From Clostridium sp. 28_12 (GTDB lineage Bacteria > Bacillota > Clostridia > TANB77 > CAG-508): a DNA stretch of 10,649 nt. The notes under the pieces are model-generated. The model was not told where the DNA came from, ran no database searches, and saw nothing but the letters and a program-made list of their open reading frames with translations. Location: NCBI GenBank assembly GCA_001916055.1, contig MNRR01000001.1, positions 1 to 10,649 of the forward strand. Direction: 5' to 3'. A program made the translations under genes and the position numbers. Of this stretch, positions 1 through 7,063 are shown piece by piece. Position 1 is the first letter of the stretch, and each line of letters starts with the position of its first letter.

Positions 1-735
1 TTTACAATGGATGTATCAAGAATAAAACCAGAATATACAGCAATAAGTGAAGGACAGGTAGAATTTTTAGACAAAGTAGTCAAACAAAAAAACTCAAAAA
101 ATGAAGTAGTACGAATAGATGTAACAAAAGTATATGAAGAACAATTTAAAAACTGTGCAAACGAAGGCGCATATTGCACGCCATACACATTGTTAAGACT
201 ATTAGCAGATTTAATACCTGAAATGCCAGAAAAATTATTATATTTAGATATAGACATGATGGCAGGTGGAGATATTTCAAAATTATACAACATAGATATT
301 ACAAAATATGAATATGCAGCAGTAAAAGAAAAATATGGATGTTGGCTAATAAGACCAGATTATATAAATGCTGGAATGTTATTATTAAACATGAAAAAAA
401 TAAAAGAAACAAAGCTTTTAGAAAAAGCAAGAGAAAGAATAAAAACTAAAAAAATGTTATTTGCAGACCAAGATGCAATATATTGGTCAACAACCAAAAA
501 GAAAATTATACCAAGAATATATAATGAACAATCAAAATTCAATAAAAAAGACACAATAATTTGTCACTTCTGTAAAAGATTAATGTTTTTACCATATCCG
601 CATACAGAAAACTATAAACAATGGAACATTGAAGAGGTTCATAAAGTTCTAAAATGTTATTATTTTGACAAAGATTTAGATGAATATTTAAAATTAAAAG
701 AAGAATATAATACAAGAATGAAAGAGGAAGTTTAA
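1..735 (+). CDS. Glycosyltransferase family 8 protein, 5' end outside window
   Basis: A GT8 (glycogenin/LgtC-like, GT-A fold) retaining glycosyltransferase that would move a sugar from a nucleotide sugar to a glycan or lipid acceptor on the cytoplasmic side; donor and acceptor cannot be read. Numbering from the first ATG (base 7), the metal-binding DXD is D81-I-D83 in LYLDID, followed by the acceptor-site motif INAGMLLLN (120-128), a conserved DQD (154-156) and the late metal-ligand histidine H187. The family KPW appears here as KQW (204-206). The frame stays open to base 1, and the usual N-terminal nucleotide-binding strand of GT8 is missing after the ATG, so the true start almost certainly lies upstream. 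The stop abuts the ATG of the next gene. It is a paralogue of that gene's N-terminal half. Confidence 0.88.
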   Translation, partial: FTMDVSRIKPEYTAISEGQVEFLDKVVKQKNSKNEVVRIDVTKVYEEQFKNCANEGAYCTPYTLLRLLADLIPEMPEKLLYLDIDMMAGGDISKLYNIDITKYEYAAVKEKYGCWLIRPDYINAGMLLLNMKKIKETKLLEKARERIKTKKMLFADQDAIYWSTTKKKIIPRIYNEQSKFNKKDTIICHFCKRLMFLPYPHTENYKQWNIEEVHKVLKCYYFDKDLDEYLKLKEEYNTRMKEEV

Positions 736-2538
736 ATGGAAAAATATCAAGAAATAATACCAATATTCTTTGCAGTTGATGATAAATATGTACCATTTTT
801 AGCAGTTACATTGCAATCATTGCTAAACAATGCGTCACAAGAAAATTATTATGTAATAAAAATATTATATACTAATATGAGCGAGGAAAGTAAAGAAAAA
901 ATTAGTAAATATACAAGAGAAAATGTAAATATAGAATATGTAGACTTAAACTATTATATAGAGAAAATAAAAGAAAAATTATACACAAGAGATTACTTTT
1001 CAATGACAACATATTTTAGGCTATTTATCTCAAACCTATACCCACAATACAACAAGGCAATATATTTAGATTGTGATATAGTTTTATTAAAAGATATAGC
1101 TGAATTATACAATATTGACATTGGAGATAATTTATTAGGAGCAGTGCCAGATGATATAATTCAAAAAAATGAAGTTTTTCAAGAATATGTAGAAAAAGTT
1201 GTTGGAGTAGCGAATTATAAAACATATTTTAATGCTGGAATGTTAGTAATGAATTTGGATGAGCTTAGAAAATTTCAATTTCAAGAAAAATTTTTATATT
1301 TACTAGAAAACATAAAATTTTCTGTAATCCAAGATCAAGACTATTTAAACAGAATTTGTAAAGGCAGGGTAAAGCTTATAGATACTGGATGGAATTTAAT
1401 GCCTACAGCAAGTGATGATATGAAAGAAGAAGATATTAAATTAATACATTATAACTATCAATATAAACCATGGCATTATGATGATATAAGATTTGGAAAG
1501 TATTTTTGGGAGTTAGCAAAGCAGACGGAATATTATGATGTGATAAATAAAATTAAAGAAAGTTTCACAGATGAAATGAAATATCAAGATAGAAAAGCAG
1601 ATATTGCACTAAGGGAACTTGCACAAAAAGAAGCAGACTGTGTTGGAGATGACAGAATGTACAGAAATGTACAAGTAACAGAAAAGTCACAAGAAAGAAT
1701 AGAAATACTAGAAAAAATAAAACAACTTGAAAAAGAAGGAAAGTTTGATGTTGATGCTGAAAATGATCCACCAACAATAGAGTTAACACCAGATAATGTG
1801 GATTATTTAAAAACAAAAAGAACTAATAAATGGAAAAACAAATTTGCAAATAAATTAGGCGAAAGATTCTTAGATGCAATAATAAAGGATAACAAATTGA
1901 TTATAAAAGATGTAGAAGGGCTTGAATATCTTAGTGAGATGAAAAATGGAGCAATAATTACATGTAATCATTTTAATCCATTTGATTCATTCACAATAGA
2001 AGAAATATTTTCATTATCAGGACAAAGAAAAAAGAAGAAATTATATAAAGTGATAAGAGAAGGAAATTATACAAACTTTCCTGGATTTTATGGCTTTTTG
2101 TTTAGAAATGCAGATACATTACCTTTAAGTTCAAACACAAGAACAATGATAAAATTCATGCAAGCTGCTGATACAATTTTAAAAAGAGGAGATTTTATAT
2201 TAATCTATCCAGAACAAAGTTTATGGTGGAATTATGAGAAACCAAAGCCACTAAAAAATGGAGCATATAAAATAGCCACAAGAAGCAATGTACCAGTAAT
2301 ACCAATTTTTATAACAATGAAAGATAGTAATATTATTGGTGAAGATGGGTTCCCTATAAAAGAATATTATGTGCACATAGAAAAACCGATTTACCCAGAT
2401 GTAACATTATCTGAAAAAGAAAATGTAGAAAAAATGAAAAATGGAAATTTTGAAGTTTGGAAAAACATATATGAAGAATTTTATGGAATTCCATTAGAAT
2501 ATACAACAGTAAAAGAGGAAGTAAATGAAGAAATCTAA
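736..2538 (+). CDS. GT8 glycosyltransferase fused to a PlsC-like (LPLAT) acyltransferase
   Basis: A two-domain protein of 600 residues. Residues about 5-270 are a complete GT8 domain: N-terminal strand IPIFFAVDDKYVP, DXD D112-C-D114, FNAGMLVMNL (165-174), DQDYLN (200-205) and the HX5KPW metal/phosphate motif (H238, K244-P245-W246). Residues about 275-315 are a charged linker. Residues about 318-590 are a glycerolipid acyltransferase domain with block I NHX4D (N411-H412...D417) and a block III-like YPEQS (491-495), resembling stand-alone clostridial proteins annotated as 1-acylglycerol-3-phosphate acyltransferases. The fusion suggests sugar transfer and acylation of one product, probably a membrane glycolipid; this is inference. 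No membrane segment is obvious. The ATG follows the upstream stop directly, with AGAGGAAG as ribosome binding site inside the upstream gene. The 3' end overlaps the next gene by 14 bases. Confidence 0.87.
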   Translation: MEKYQEIIPIFFAVDDKYVPFLAVTLQSLLNNASQENYYVIKILYTNMSEESKEKISKYTRENVNIEYVDLNYYIEKIKEKLYTRDYFSMTTYFRLFISNLYPQYNKAIYLDCDIVLLKDIAELYNIDIGDNLLGAVPDDIIQKNEVFQEYVEKVVGVANYKTYFNAGMLVMNLDELRKFQFQEKFLYLLENIKFSVIQDQDYLNRICKGRVKLIDTGWNLMPTASDDMKEEDIKLIHYNYQYKPWHYDDIRFGKYFWELAKQTEYYDVINKIKESFTDEMKYQDRKADIALRELAQKEADCVGDDRMYRNVQVTEKSQERIEILEKIKQLEKEGKFDVDAENDPPTIELTPDNVDYLKTKRTNKWKNKFANKLGERFLDAIIKDNKLIIKDVEGLEYLSEMKNGAIITCNHFNPFDSFTIEEIFSLSGQRKKKKLYKVIREGNYTNFPGFYGFLFRNADTLPLSSNTRTMIKFMQAADTILKRGDFILIYPEQSLWWNYEKPKPLKNGAYKIATRSNVPVIPIFITMKDSNIIGEDGFPIKEYYVHIEKPIYPDVTLSEKENVEKMKNGNFEVWKNIYEEFYGIPLEYTTVKEEVNEEI

Positions 2539-3307
2539 ACAAGTATATTATTATAAAGACGAATTAAATGACGAATTTTCAGGAGCAAAAATCACACCAA
2601 GGATTATTGATGAAAACTACAAATACATCCATAAAAATCCTTTGTGGGATTTTTGTTCTTTTTTATTGCAAAATATATTAAGTATGCCAATAAAACTTAT
2701 TTATGGGAAATTCAAATTAAAAATAAAATATATAGGAAAAGAGAAATTAAAACCATACAAAAAAGATTCGTATTTTGTATATGTGAATCATACACAAGTA
2801 TTTGCAGATGTATTTATTCCAAGTTTGCCAATGTATCCTAAAAGAAATCATTTTATTGTAAATCCAGAAAATGTTTCAATGAAAATATTAGGAAACTCAA
2901 TTCAATTACTTGGAGCGATACCAATTCCAAATAATAAAAATGGGATGAAAAATTTTATAAATGCAATAGAAACACATATTAAAAGAAAACATCCAATAAC
3001 AATTTATCCAGAAGCACATATTTGGCCATATTACACAAAAATAAGGCCATTTAAAGCAGTATCTTTTAAATATCCTGTGCAATATAAAAAGCCTACATTT
3101 TGTATGACAAATACATATCAGAGCTATGGAAAGAATAATGACAAAGTCAAGATGGTTACTTATATTGATGGACCATTTTTCCCAAAAGATGGATTAAGTT
3201 TACAAGAACAAAAGCATGATTTGCGAAATCAGGTTTATAATTGCATGGTTGAAAGAAGTAAAAACAGTAATATAGAAGTAATTAAGTATAAAAGAATAGA
3301 TAAATAA
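2525..3307 (+). CDS. PlsC-like lysophospholipid acyltransferase family protein
   Basis: A 260-residue single-domain acyltransferase-like protein, probably transferring an acyl chain to a lysophospholipid or glycolipid at the inner membrane face. Visible signatures are block I NHTQVFAD (N88-H89 to D95) and block III-like YPEAHIWP (161-168, with E163 in the conserved acidic position), followed by RPF (174-176). The spacing from the catalytic-type histidine to the aspartate is five residues, not the canonical four; similar NHTQxxxD sequences are familiar from clostridial members, so this looks like a subfamily trait, not damage. A hydrophobic stretch near 42-60 may sit in the membrane. The ATG lies inside the end of the upstream fusion gene, with AGAGGAAG just before it, so translation is probably coupled. 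It is distinct from the acyltransferase domain of the fusion protein. Confidence 0.85.
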   Translation: MKKSKQVYYYKDELNDEFSGAKITPRIIDENYKYIHKNPLWDFCSFLLQNILSMPIKLIYGKFKLKIKYIGKEKLKPYKKDSYFVYVNHTQVFADVFIPSLPMYPKRNHFIVNPENVSMKILGNSIQLLGAIPIPNNKNGMKNFINAIETHIKRKHPITIYPEAHIWPYYTKIRPFKAVSFKYPVQYKKPTFCMTNTYQSYGKNNDKVKMVTYIDGPFFPKDGLSLQEQKHDLRNQVYNCMVERSKNSNIEVIKYKRIDK

Positions 3308-3362
3308 TACAAGACTACATTATTATAATTATGTTTATTAAATTTTAGAAAAGAGAGAATAT

Positions 3363-4925
3363 ATGATAAGATTAAATAATATAAAGATAAGAGAAAATAT
3401 AAGTGATATAGAGGTATTTAAGAGAGCAATTGAGAAAAATAAAATTAAGCAAGAAGAAGTAGAAGAATGGCACATTTACAAAAAATCTATAGACGCAAGA
3501 AAAAAAGAAGACATTTATTATAATTATTCAATAGATATTGAATTAAAAGATAGAAACAAAGAAAAAAGATTTCAACAAGTAAAAGAAGAAAAATGGCCAC
3601 AAATAGAAGTAAAAAGAAACAGTAAATATAGGCCTGTAATCATAGGAATGGGACCAGCAGGACTATTTGCAGGACTTTTATTAGTGGATAATGGAATAAA
3701 GCCAATAGTTTTAGAACGTGGAAAAAGTGTAGAAGAAAGAATAAAGGATGTAGAAGATTTTGCTAATAATAGAAAATTCTCAACTGTATCAAATATTCAA
3801 TTTGGAGAAGGTGGAGCAGGAACATTCTCAGATGGAAAACTAAATACAGGAAGTTCAGCTAATATGTATTCTAAAAAAGTATTAGAAGAATTTGTTAGAT
3901 TTGGTGCTCCGAAAGAAATTTTATATACAGCAAAGCCTCATATTGGTACTGACAACTTAAGAAAGATTGTTAAAAATATGAGAGAATATATTATTTCAAA
4001 AGGCGGACAAGTTTTATTTAATACTAAAGCAACAGATTTTGAAATTGAAAATGGAAAAATAAAAGCTGTTATTTGCCCAAATACTAGAATAGAAACAGAT
4101 GCTGTAATTTTAGCAATAGGCCATAGTGCAAGAGACACATTTAAAAAATTATATGAATTGGGAGTAGAAATTCAGCCTAAAAATTTTGCAGTTGGTGCTA
4201 GAATAGAGCATTTACAAGAAGATATAAATAAAGCACAATATGGTGAAAAAACAAAATTGAAATTGCCAGTGGCAGATTACAAATTAGTATATCATGCTAA
4301 AAATGGACGAACATGTTATACATTTTGCATGTGCCCAGGAGGACAAGTAATGGCATCAAATTCAGAAGAAAATTCAATTGTAACAAATGGAATGAGCAAT
4401 TTTGCACGTGATGGCGAAAATTCAAATAGTGCATTACTTGTAAATGTTACAGTAGAAGACTATTATAAAAATTCTCCATTGGATGGAATGTATTTTCAAG
4501 AAGATTTAGAAAAGAAAGCATTTGAATTAGGAGGAGAAAATTATAATGCTCCTGCTCAAAGAGTAGCAGATTTTCTAAATGGATTAAAAACAGAAAAATT
4601 TGGAAAAATTAAACCTACATATAAACCAGGAGTAACAGGTGCAGACTTAAATGGAATATTACCAGAATTTGTTTCAGAAACAATGAAAGAAGCAATATTA
4701 GAATTTGATAAAAGATTACATGGATTTGCGGAAAATGACGCGGTTTTAACAGGTGTAGAAACTCGAAGTTCATCACCCGTACAAATTACAAGGGATAAAG
4801 AAACTTTAAATTCAGTAAATATAGAAGGTTTATATCCTTGTGGCGAAGGTGCTGGCTATGCAGGAGGAATTATGACCGCAGCAATTGATGGATTAAAATG
4901 TGCGATAAAAGTAATTAAAGGGTAA
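3363..4925 (+). CDS. NAD(P)/FAD-dependent oxidoreductase, COG2509 family
   Basis: A 520-residue flavoprotein of the COG2509 'uncharacterised FAD-dependent dehydrogenase' family; substrate unknown, probably cytosolic. After an N-terminal domain of about 88 residues comes the Rossmann dinucleotide loop GMGPAG (95-100), ending in the ribose-binding acidic residue of LERG (E118). The family hallmark GEGGAGTFSDGKL is at 148-160. A second dinucleotide-related stretch (about AVILAIGHSARDT) lies mid-protein, and the C-terminal FAD-contact motif GLYPCGEGAGYAGG is at 489-502. Length and motif order match full-length relatives. It starts 55 bases after the acyltransferase gene behind a weak AAGAGAG site and ends at a hairpin, so it could be the last gene of the upstream operon. 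A TATAAT at 3324-3329 has no convincing -35 partner. Confidence 0.92.
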   Translation: MIRLNNIKIRENISDIEVFKRAIEKNKIKQEEVEEWHIYKKSIDARKKEDIYYNYSIDIELKDRNKEKRFQQVKEEKWPQIEVKRNSKYRPVIIGMGPAGLFAGLLLVDNGIKPIVLERGKSVEERIKDVEDFANNRKFSTVSNIQFGEGGAGTFSDGKLNTGSSANMYSKKVLEEFVRFGAPKEILYTAKPHIGTDNLRKIVKNMREYIISKGGQVLFNTKATDFEIENGKIKAVICPNTRIETDAVILAIGHSARDTFKKLYELGVEIQPKNFAVGARIEHLQEDINKAQYGEKTKLKLPVADYKLVYHAKNGRTCYTFCMCPGGQVMASNSEENSIVTNGMSNFARDGENSNSALLVNVTVEDYYKNSPLDGMYFQEDLEKKAFELGGENYNAPAQRVADFLNGLKTEKFGKIKPTYKPGVTGADLNGILPEFVSETMKEAILEFDKRLHGFAENDAVLTGVETRSSSPVQITRDKETLNSVNIEGLYPCGEGAGYAGGIMTAAIDGLKCAIKVIKG

Positions 4926-4927
4926 AC

Positions 4928-4958
4928 TAAAAGCAGTTTCTTATCGGAACTGCTTTTA
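4928..4958. terminator. Hairpin terminator, probably bidirectional, between convergent reading frames
   Basis: AAAAGCAGTT (4929-4938) pairs perfectly with AACTGCTTTT (4948-4957). The stem can extend inward by T-G and C-G pairs, leaving a five-base loop. It begins three bases after the stop of the COG2509 gene. The symmetric A4/T4 flanks would give four U residues on either strand, so it could also end transcription of the minus-strand frame stopping at 4964. Confidence 0.75.
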
Positions 4959-4963
4959 ATGTG

Positions 4964-5293
4964 TTAAAATCCATTGTATGCATGTACACTATTTGCTTTA
5001 CACCATTTTCTGAATTTGGTTCGCTCTACCTGCATAAAATTTCTTTTTGAGTAATCATTACTATTCCATTGTCTATAAAGCTTAATTTTATATAGTTTAA
5101 TAAAATCTTCGTATTTTTTAGACATCCGTAGATTACTATAATAAATATAGCCATTTCTTAATATAACAGTATGAGCATAATATTTGTGCCATTTTTCAAT
5201 GGGGGCATCTATTGCACACCATATAAGAGTACAATCATTTATGATTCTAGCAATTTCTAAGGAATAAAAATAACAATTCTGTATAATTATATA
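4964..5293 (-). pseudogene. Open frame of 109 codons without a usable start; probable 5'-truncated gene
   Basis: On the minus strand a frame of 109 codons runs from just after a TGA (5296-5294) to a TAA at 4966-4964. The composition is protein-like, not random: several Trp, Cys and His residues, with segments such as CTLIWCAIDAPIEKWHKYY, AHTVILRNGYIYYSN and TKFRKWCKANSVHAYNGF. There is no ATG, GTG or TTG in frame until codon 57, which would leave only 53 residues. An ATG at 5297-5295 in another frame could be joined only by a frameshift near the T-rich stretch at about 5265-5272. The simplest reading is a gene that lost its 5' end. I do not recognise the family. Spaced Cys and His residues followed by a TVIL-NGYIY strand recall papain-like hydrolases, but that is weak. 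It would stop just before the hairpin at 4928-4958, which fits a formerly expressed gene. Confidence 0.5.
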
Positions 5294-5381
5294 TCATTTT
5301 ACATAAAAAAACAAGAATGACTTATCAAGTTATAGGGTAAAATAATTCTTTAGATTTTATTAATTATAAAAAAGTTCCTTG

Positions 5382-5411
5382 AAAAAAGAGGTGATAAATT
5401 TTTACCACCTC
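5382..5411 (-). terminator. Rho-independent terminator of the minus-strand membrane protein gene
   Basis: Read on the minus strand, GAGGTGGTAAA (5411-5401) pairs with TTTATCACCTC (5398-5388) with one internal mismatch and a tiny loop, followed at once by six T residues (5387-5382). It lies 12 bases past the stop codon at 5424. The GC-rich base and U tract make this a textbook intrinsic terminator, and it separates the membrane gene from the open frame further downstream. Confidence 0.85.
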
Positions 5412-5423
5412 GTTAGAAAGTTA

Positions 5424-6110
5424 TTACATGCAACTATAAAAGCTGTAGAAATTCATTCCTGAATCCTCGGCAAGATTTACAATCGGTATAGTTAATGTAT
5501 ACACCATGAGAACAAATACTTTTTGACCATTTCTTATATCCAATTCATTTAAAAATACAATTAGTACAATTATATTTAATGCAATTGTATACATTGTATA
5601 TACATGTTCTTTACAAAAGCGTTGCAACATCTTTGTTTTGTTCGAAAGATTTTCATTTTCTCTTACATTTCCACCTATGGATATAATCGCACATATAATG
5701 AAATCAAAAATGCCGTAACAAAAATCCAAAATATCGAAACTAATAGTTACAATAGCAAAACTTAAATATGCTACTCCATTAGCTGTTAGTATAGTTAATA
5801 AAGTTAACCATGTTCCTGTTATAATTTTTGATCCAATTATTATAAGTATATTTATAATAAAATATAAAATTTGATAAATTCTTTCCTTATCAGAAGCTTC
5901 CCAGCATTCCTTCTTATATCCAATACTATATATACTTACTATATGCATTACTAAAGCTATAGCAAAGATATTTGCGTGTACATATGATGTAGAAATCAGA
6001 TATAAAATTTCCATAATTATTACCATATTATACACTCTTTGTAAAATGAATTCATTGCTCCACTTAATACCATTTAAATATGACTTTCTAAATTGCCGTA
6101 ATACTTTCAT
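5424..6110 (-). CDS. Unrecognised polytopic membrane protein
   Basis: A 228-residue very hydrophobic protein with about six or seven predicted membrane segments, roughly at residues 27-43, 45-64, 78-98, 100-125, 127-147, 170-189 and 196-214. A polar loop lies at 148-170 (NVRENENLSNKTK) and a short tail ends in FYSFYSCM. The N-terminus is basic (MKVLRQFRKSYLNGIKW), with no cleavable signal evident. I do not recognise the family. AgrB-type peptidase was considered, but the spaced His/Cys catalytic pattern and the GG-H motif are absent. The start is secure: ATG lies six bases after a perfect AAGGAGGG. The gene is transcribed alone and opposite to all neighbours, between a divergent spacer and its own terminator, as expected of an inserted accessory gene. 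Transport, immunity or signalling roles are all possible. Confidence 0.75.
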   Translation of the reverse strand: MKVLRQFRKSYLNGIKWSNEFILQRVYNMVIIMEILYLISTSYVHANIFAIALVMHIVSIYSIGYKKECWEASDKERIYQILYFIINILIIIGSKIITGTWLTLLTILTANGVAYLSFAIVTISFDILDFCYGIFDFIICAIISIGGNVRENENLSNKTKMLQRFCKEHVYTMYTIALNIIVLIVFLNELDIRNGQKVFVLMVYTLTIPIVNLAEDSGMNFYSFYSCM

Positions 6111-6116
6111 TCAAAT

Positions 6117-6124
6117 CCCTCCTT
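6117..6124 (-). promoter_or_regulatory. Strong ribosome binding site for the minus-strand membrane protein
   Basis: AAGGAGGG on the minus strand, six bases before the ATG at 6110. It is a near-complete anti-16S match and one of the best ribosome binding sites in the window, which supports this frame as a real gene. Confidence 0.85.
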
Positions 6125-6131
6125 TTATTAA

Positions 6132-6163
6132 ATTATATATATACTAACACATTTCTTCTTCAA
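6132..6163 (-). promoter_or_regulatory. Possible sigma-A promoter of the membrane protein gene
   Basis: On the minus strand TTGAAG (6163-6158) is followed by an alternating run ending in TATAAT (6137-6132). The spacing to this TATAAT is 20 bases; overlapping TATATA hexamers in the same run give 16 or 18. The -10 position is therefore ambiguous, but the region lies just upstream of the strong ribosome binding site and is the only candidate. Confidence 0.4.
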
Positions 6164-6171
6164 TTACAAGC

Positions 6172-6201
6172 TTAACACAGGAAAATTTCATAAAATATAA
6201 T
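6172..6201 (+). promoter_or_regulatory. Possible plus-strand promoter in the divergent spacer
   Basis: TTAACA (6172-6177), five of six matches to TTGACA, lies 18 bases before a perfect TATAAT (6196-6201). It would start a transcript near 6208, just before an AGGTG sequence and two tiny reading frames. It lies back to back with the proposed minus-strand promoter and could also add to expression of the operon at 6358. Confidence 0.45.
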
Positions 6202-6222
6202 ACAATTCTATAGGTGATAAAA

Positions 6223-6252
6223 TTGAGTATGAATGAAATGTCGAATGTGTAA
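6223..6252 (+). CDS. Possible 9-codon leader reading frame
   Basis: A minimal frame beginning at TTG 6223 (or the in-frame ATG 6229) and ending with TAA at 6250-6252, encoding about MSMNEMSNV. AGGTG (6212-6216) lies six bases before the TTG, an acceptable ribosome binding site. Its stop overlaps the ATG of the next small frame by one base (TAATG), the classic arrangement for translational coupling. The frame is so short that chance cannot be excluded. Confidence 0.25.
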   Translation: MSMNEMSNV

Positions 6253-6311
6253 TGAAAATCTTATATTTATATGGCTTCTTTAAAAATTTAATAGAATTAA
6301 TTAAACTGTAA
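6252..6311 (+). CDS. Possible 19-residue hydrophobic peptide
   Basis: The frame encodes 19 residues, a short Lys-containing peptide rich in Leu, Ile, Phe and Tyr (MKILYLYGFF then KNLIELIKL). It could form an amphipathic or membrane-active helix, similar in character to small toxic or modulin-like peptides. It has no Shine-Dalgarno of its own; expression would rely on coupling to the leader frame through TAATG. It ends one base before the -35 box of the next promoter (6313). A plausible promoter lies at 6172-6201. This is inference from a very short frame in A+T-rich DNA, where such compositions arise easily. Confidence 0.3.
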   Translation: MKILYLYGFFKNLIELIKL

Positions 6312-6312
6312 C

Positions 6313-6340
6313 TTGACAACTATAAAAAATAAATTATAAT
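6313..6340 (+). promoter_or_regulatory. Consensus sigma-A promoter of the DUF6873-YgjP-Rsm22 operon
   Basis: Perfect TTGACA (6313-6318) and perfect TATAAT (6335-6340) separated by 16 bases. Transcription would begin near 6347, giving a leader of only about ten bases that consists of the AGAGG ribosome binding site (6347-6351). Such a strong promoter with no room for a riboswitch or attenuator suggests constitutive expression. Confidence 0.85.
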
Positions 6341-6357
6341 ATCCGTAGAGGTAAAAT

Positions 6358-7062
6358 ATGAAAAGAAAAGTAATTATAGATAATAGAATGAGAGAAAAAG
6401 AAAAAAACAAATTAGAAGAATTAGGATATGAATTATTAGAAATAAATACAAGTGATAAAGTGTATTCGGAAATAGTGTCACATGTTGATATATTTACATG
6501 TAAAGTAGGAGAAAAGATTATTGTTGAGCCTAGTCAATATATGAAATTATCAAAGATTCCAAATGTTATAAAAGGGAAAGAAGAAATACAAGAAAAATAT
6601 CCATTTGATATTAAATATAATGTTTGCACAATTGGAAAAAAAGCAATACACAACTTTCAGTATACAGATTCAAAACTAAAGCAAGAACTAATAAATGATG
6701 AGTACGAGCTAATAAATACAACACAAGGTTATACAAATTGTTCGATAGCAGTAATAGATAGTAATTCAGCAATAGTATCAGATAAAGGATTATACAAAAT
6801 TCTTAAGTTTCATGGAATTGATACATTACTAGTGGAAAATAATTTAGATATAAAATTACTAAATGGAGAAAAATATAGTAATAAAAAAGGATTTATAGGC
6901 GGGGGTATGGCAAGATTAGGAAAATCAATTATTGTATTTGGAGACTTAAATAAAATAGATAGTGATGGCAAAATTAGAACTTTTATAACAAAGAAAAATT
7001 TAGATATAATTGAATTTAAAGGATTAGATATTATAGATTATGGAGGTTTATTAGAAAGTTAA
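6358..7062 (+). CDS. DUF6873 family GME-fold protein
   Basis: A 234-residue protein that I recognise by its motif pattern as DUF6873, a family assigned to the guanidino-group-modifying-enzyme (GME) fold shared with arginine deiminases and amidinotransferases. Visible features are an early HVDIF (42-46), the GYTNCSI segment (124-130, with C128 a candidate nucleophile), a glycine-rich GFIGGG (178-183), FGDL (194-197) and DYGG near the end. Substrate and reaction are unknown; membership does not prove catalysis, since the family is uncharacterised as far as I know. The ATG lies six bases after AGAGG and directly behind a consensus promoter. Its stop is one base before the next gene's ATG, so it is the first gene of a tight operon. 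Confidence 0.75.
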   Translation: MKRKVIIDNRMREKEKNKLEELGYELLEINTSDKVYSEIVSHVDIFTCKVGEKIIVEPSQYMKLSKIPNVIKGKEEIQEKYPFDIKYNVCTIGKKAIHNFQYTDSKLKQELINDEYELINTTQGYTNCSIAVIDSNSAIVSDKGLYKILKFHGIDTLLVENNLDIKLLNGEKYSNKKGFIGGGMARLGKSIIVFGDLNKIDSDGKIRTFITKKNLDIIEFKGLDIIDYGGLLES

Positions 7063-7063
7063 A

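Noticed and set aside
5294..5381. Missing 5' end of the start-less frame
   Set aside because: Upstream frames are broken by several stops within a few codons and show no protein-like composition, so no coding continuation can be supported.
5424..6110. AgrB-like quorum-sensing peptidase for the membrane protein, with the small peptide as its signal
   Set aside because: The AgrB catalytic His and Cys with the GG-H motif are missing; H56 and C69 are wrongly spaced and in the wrong context.
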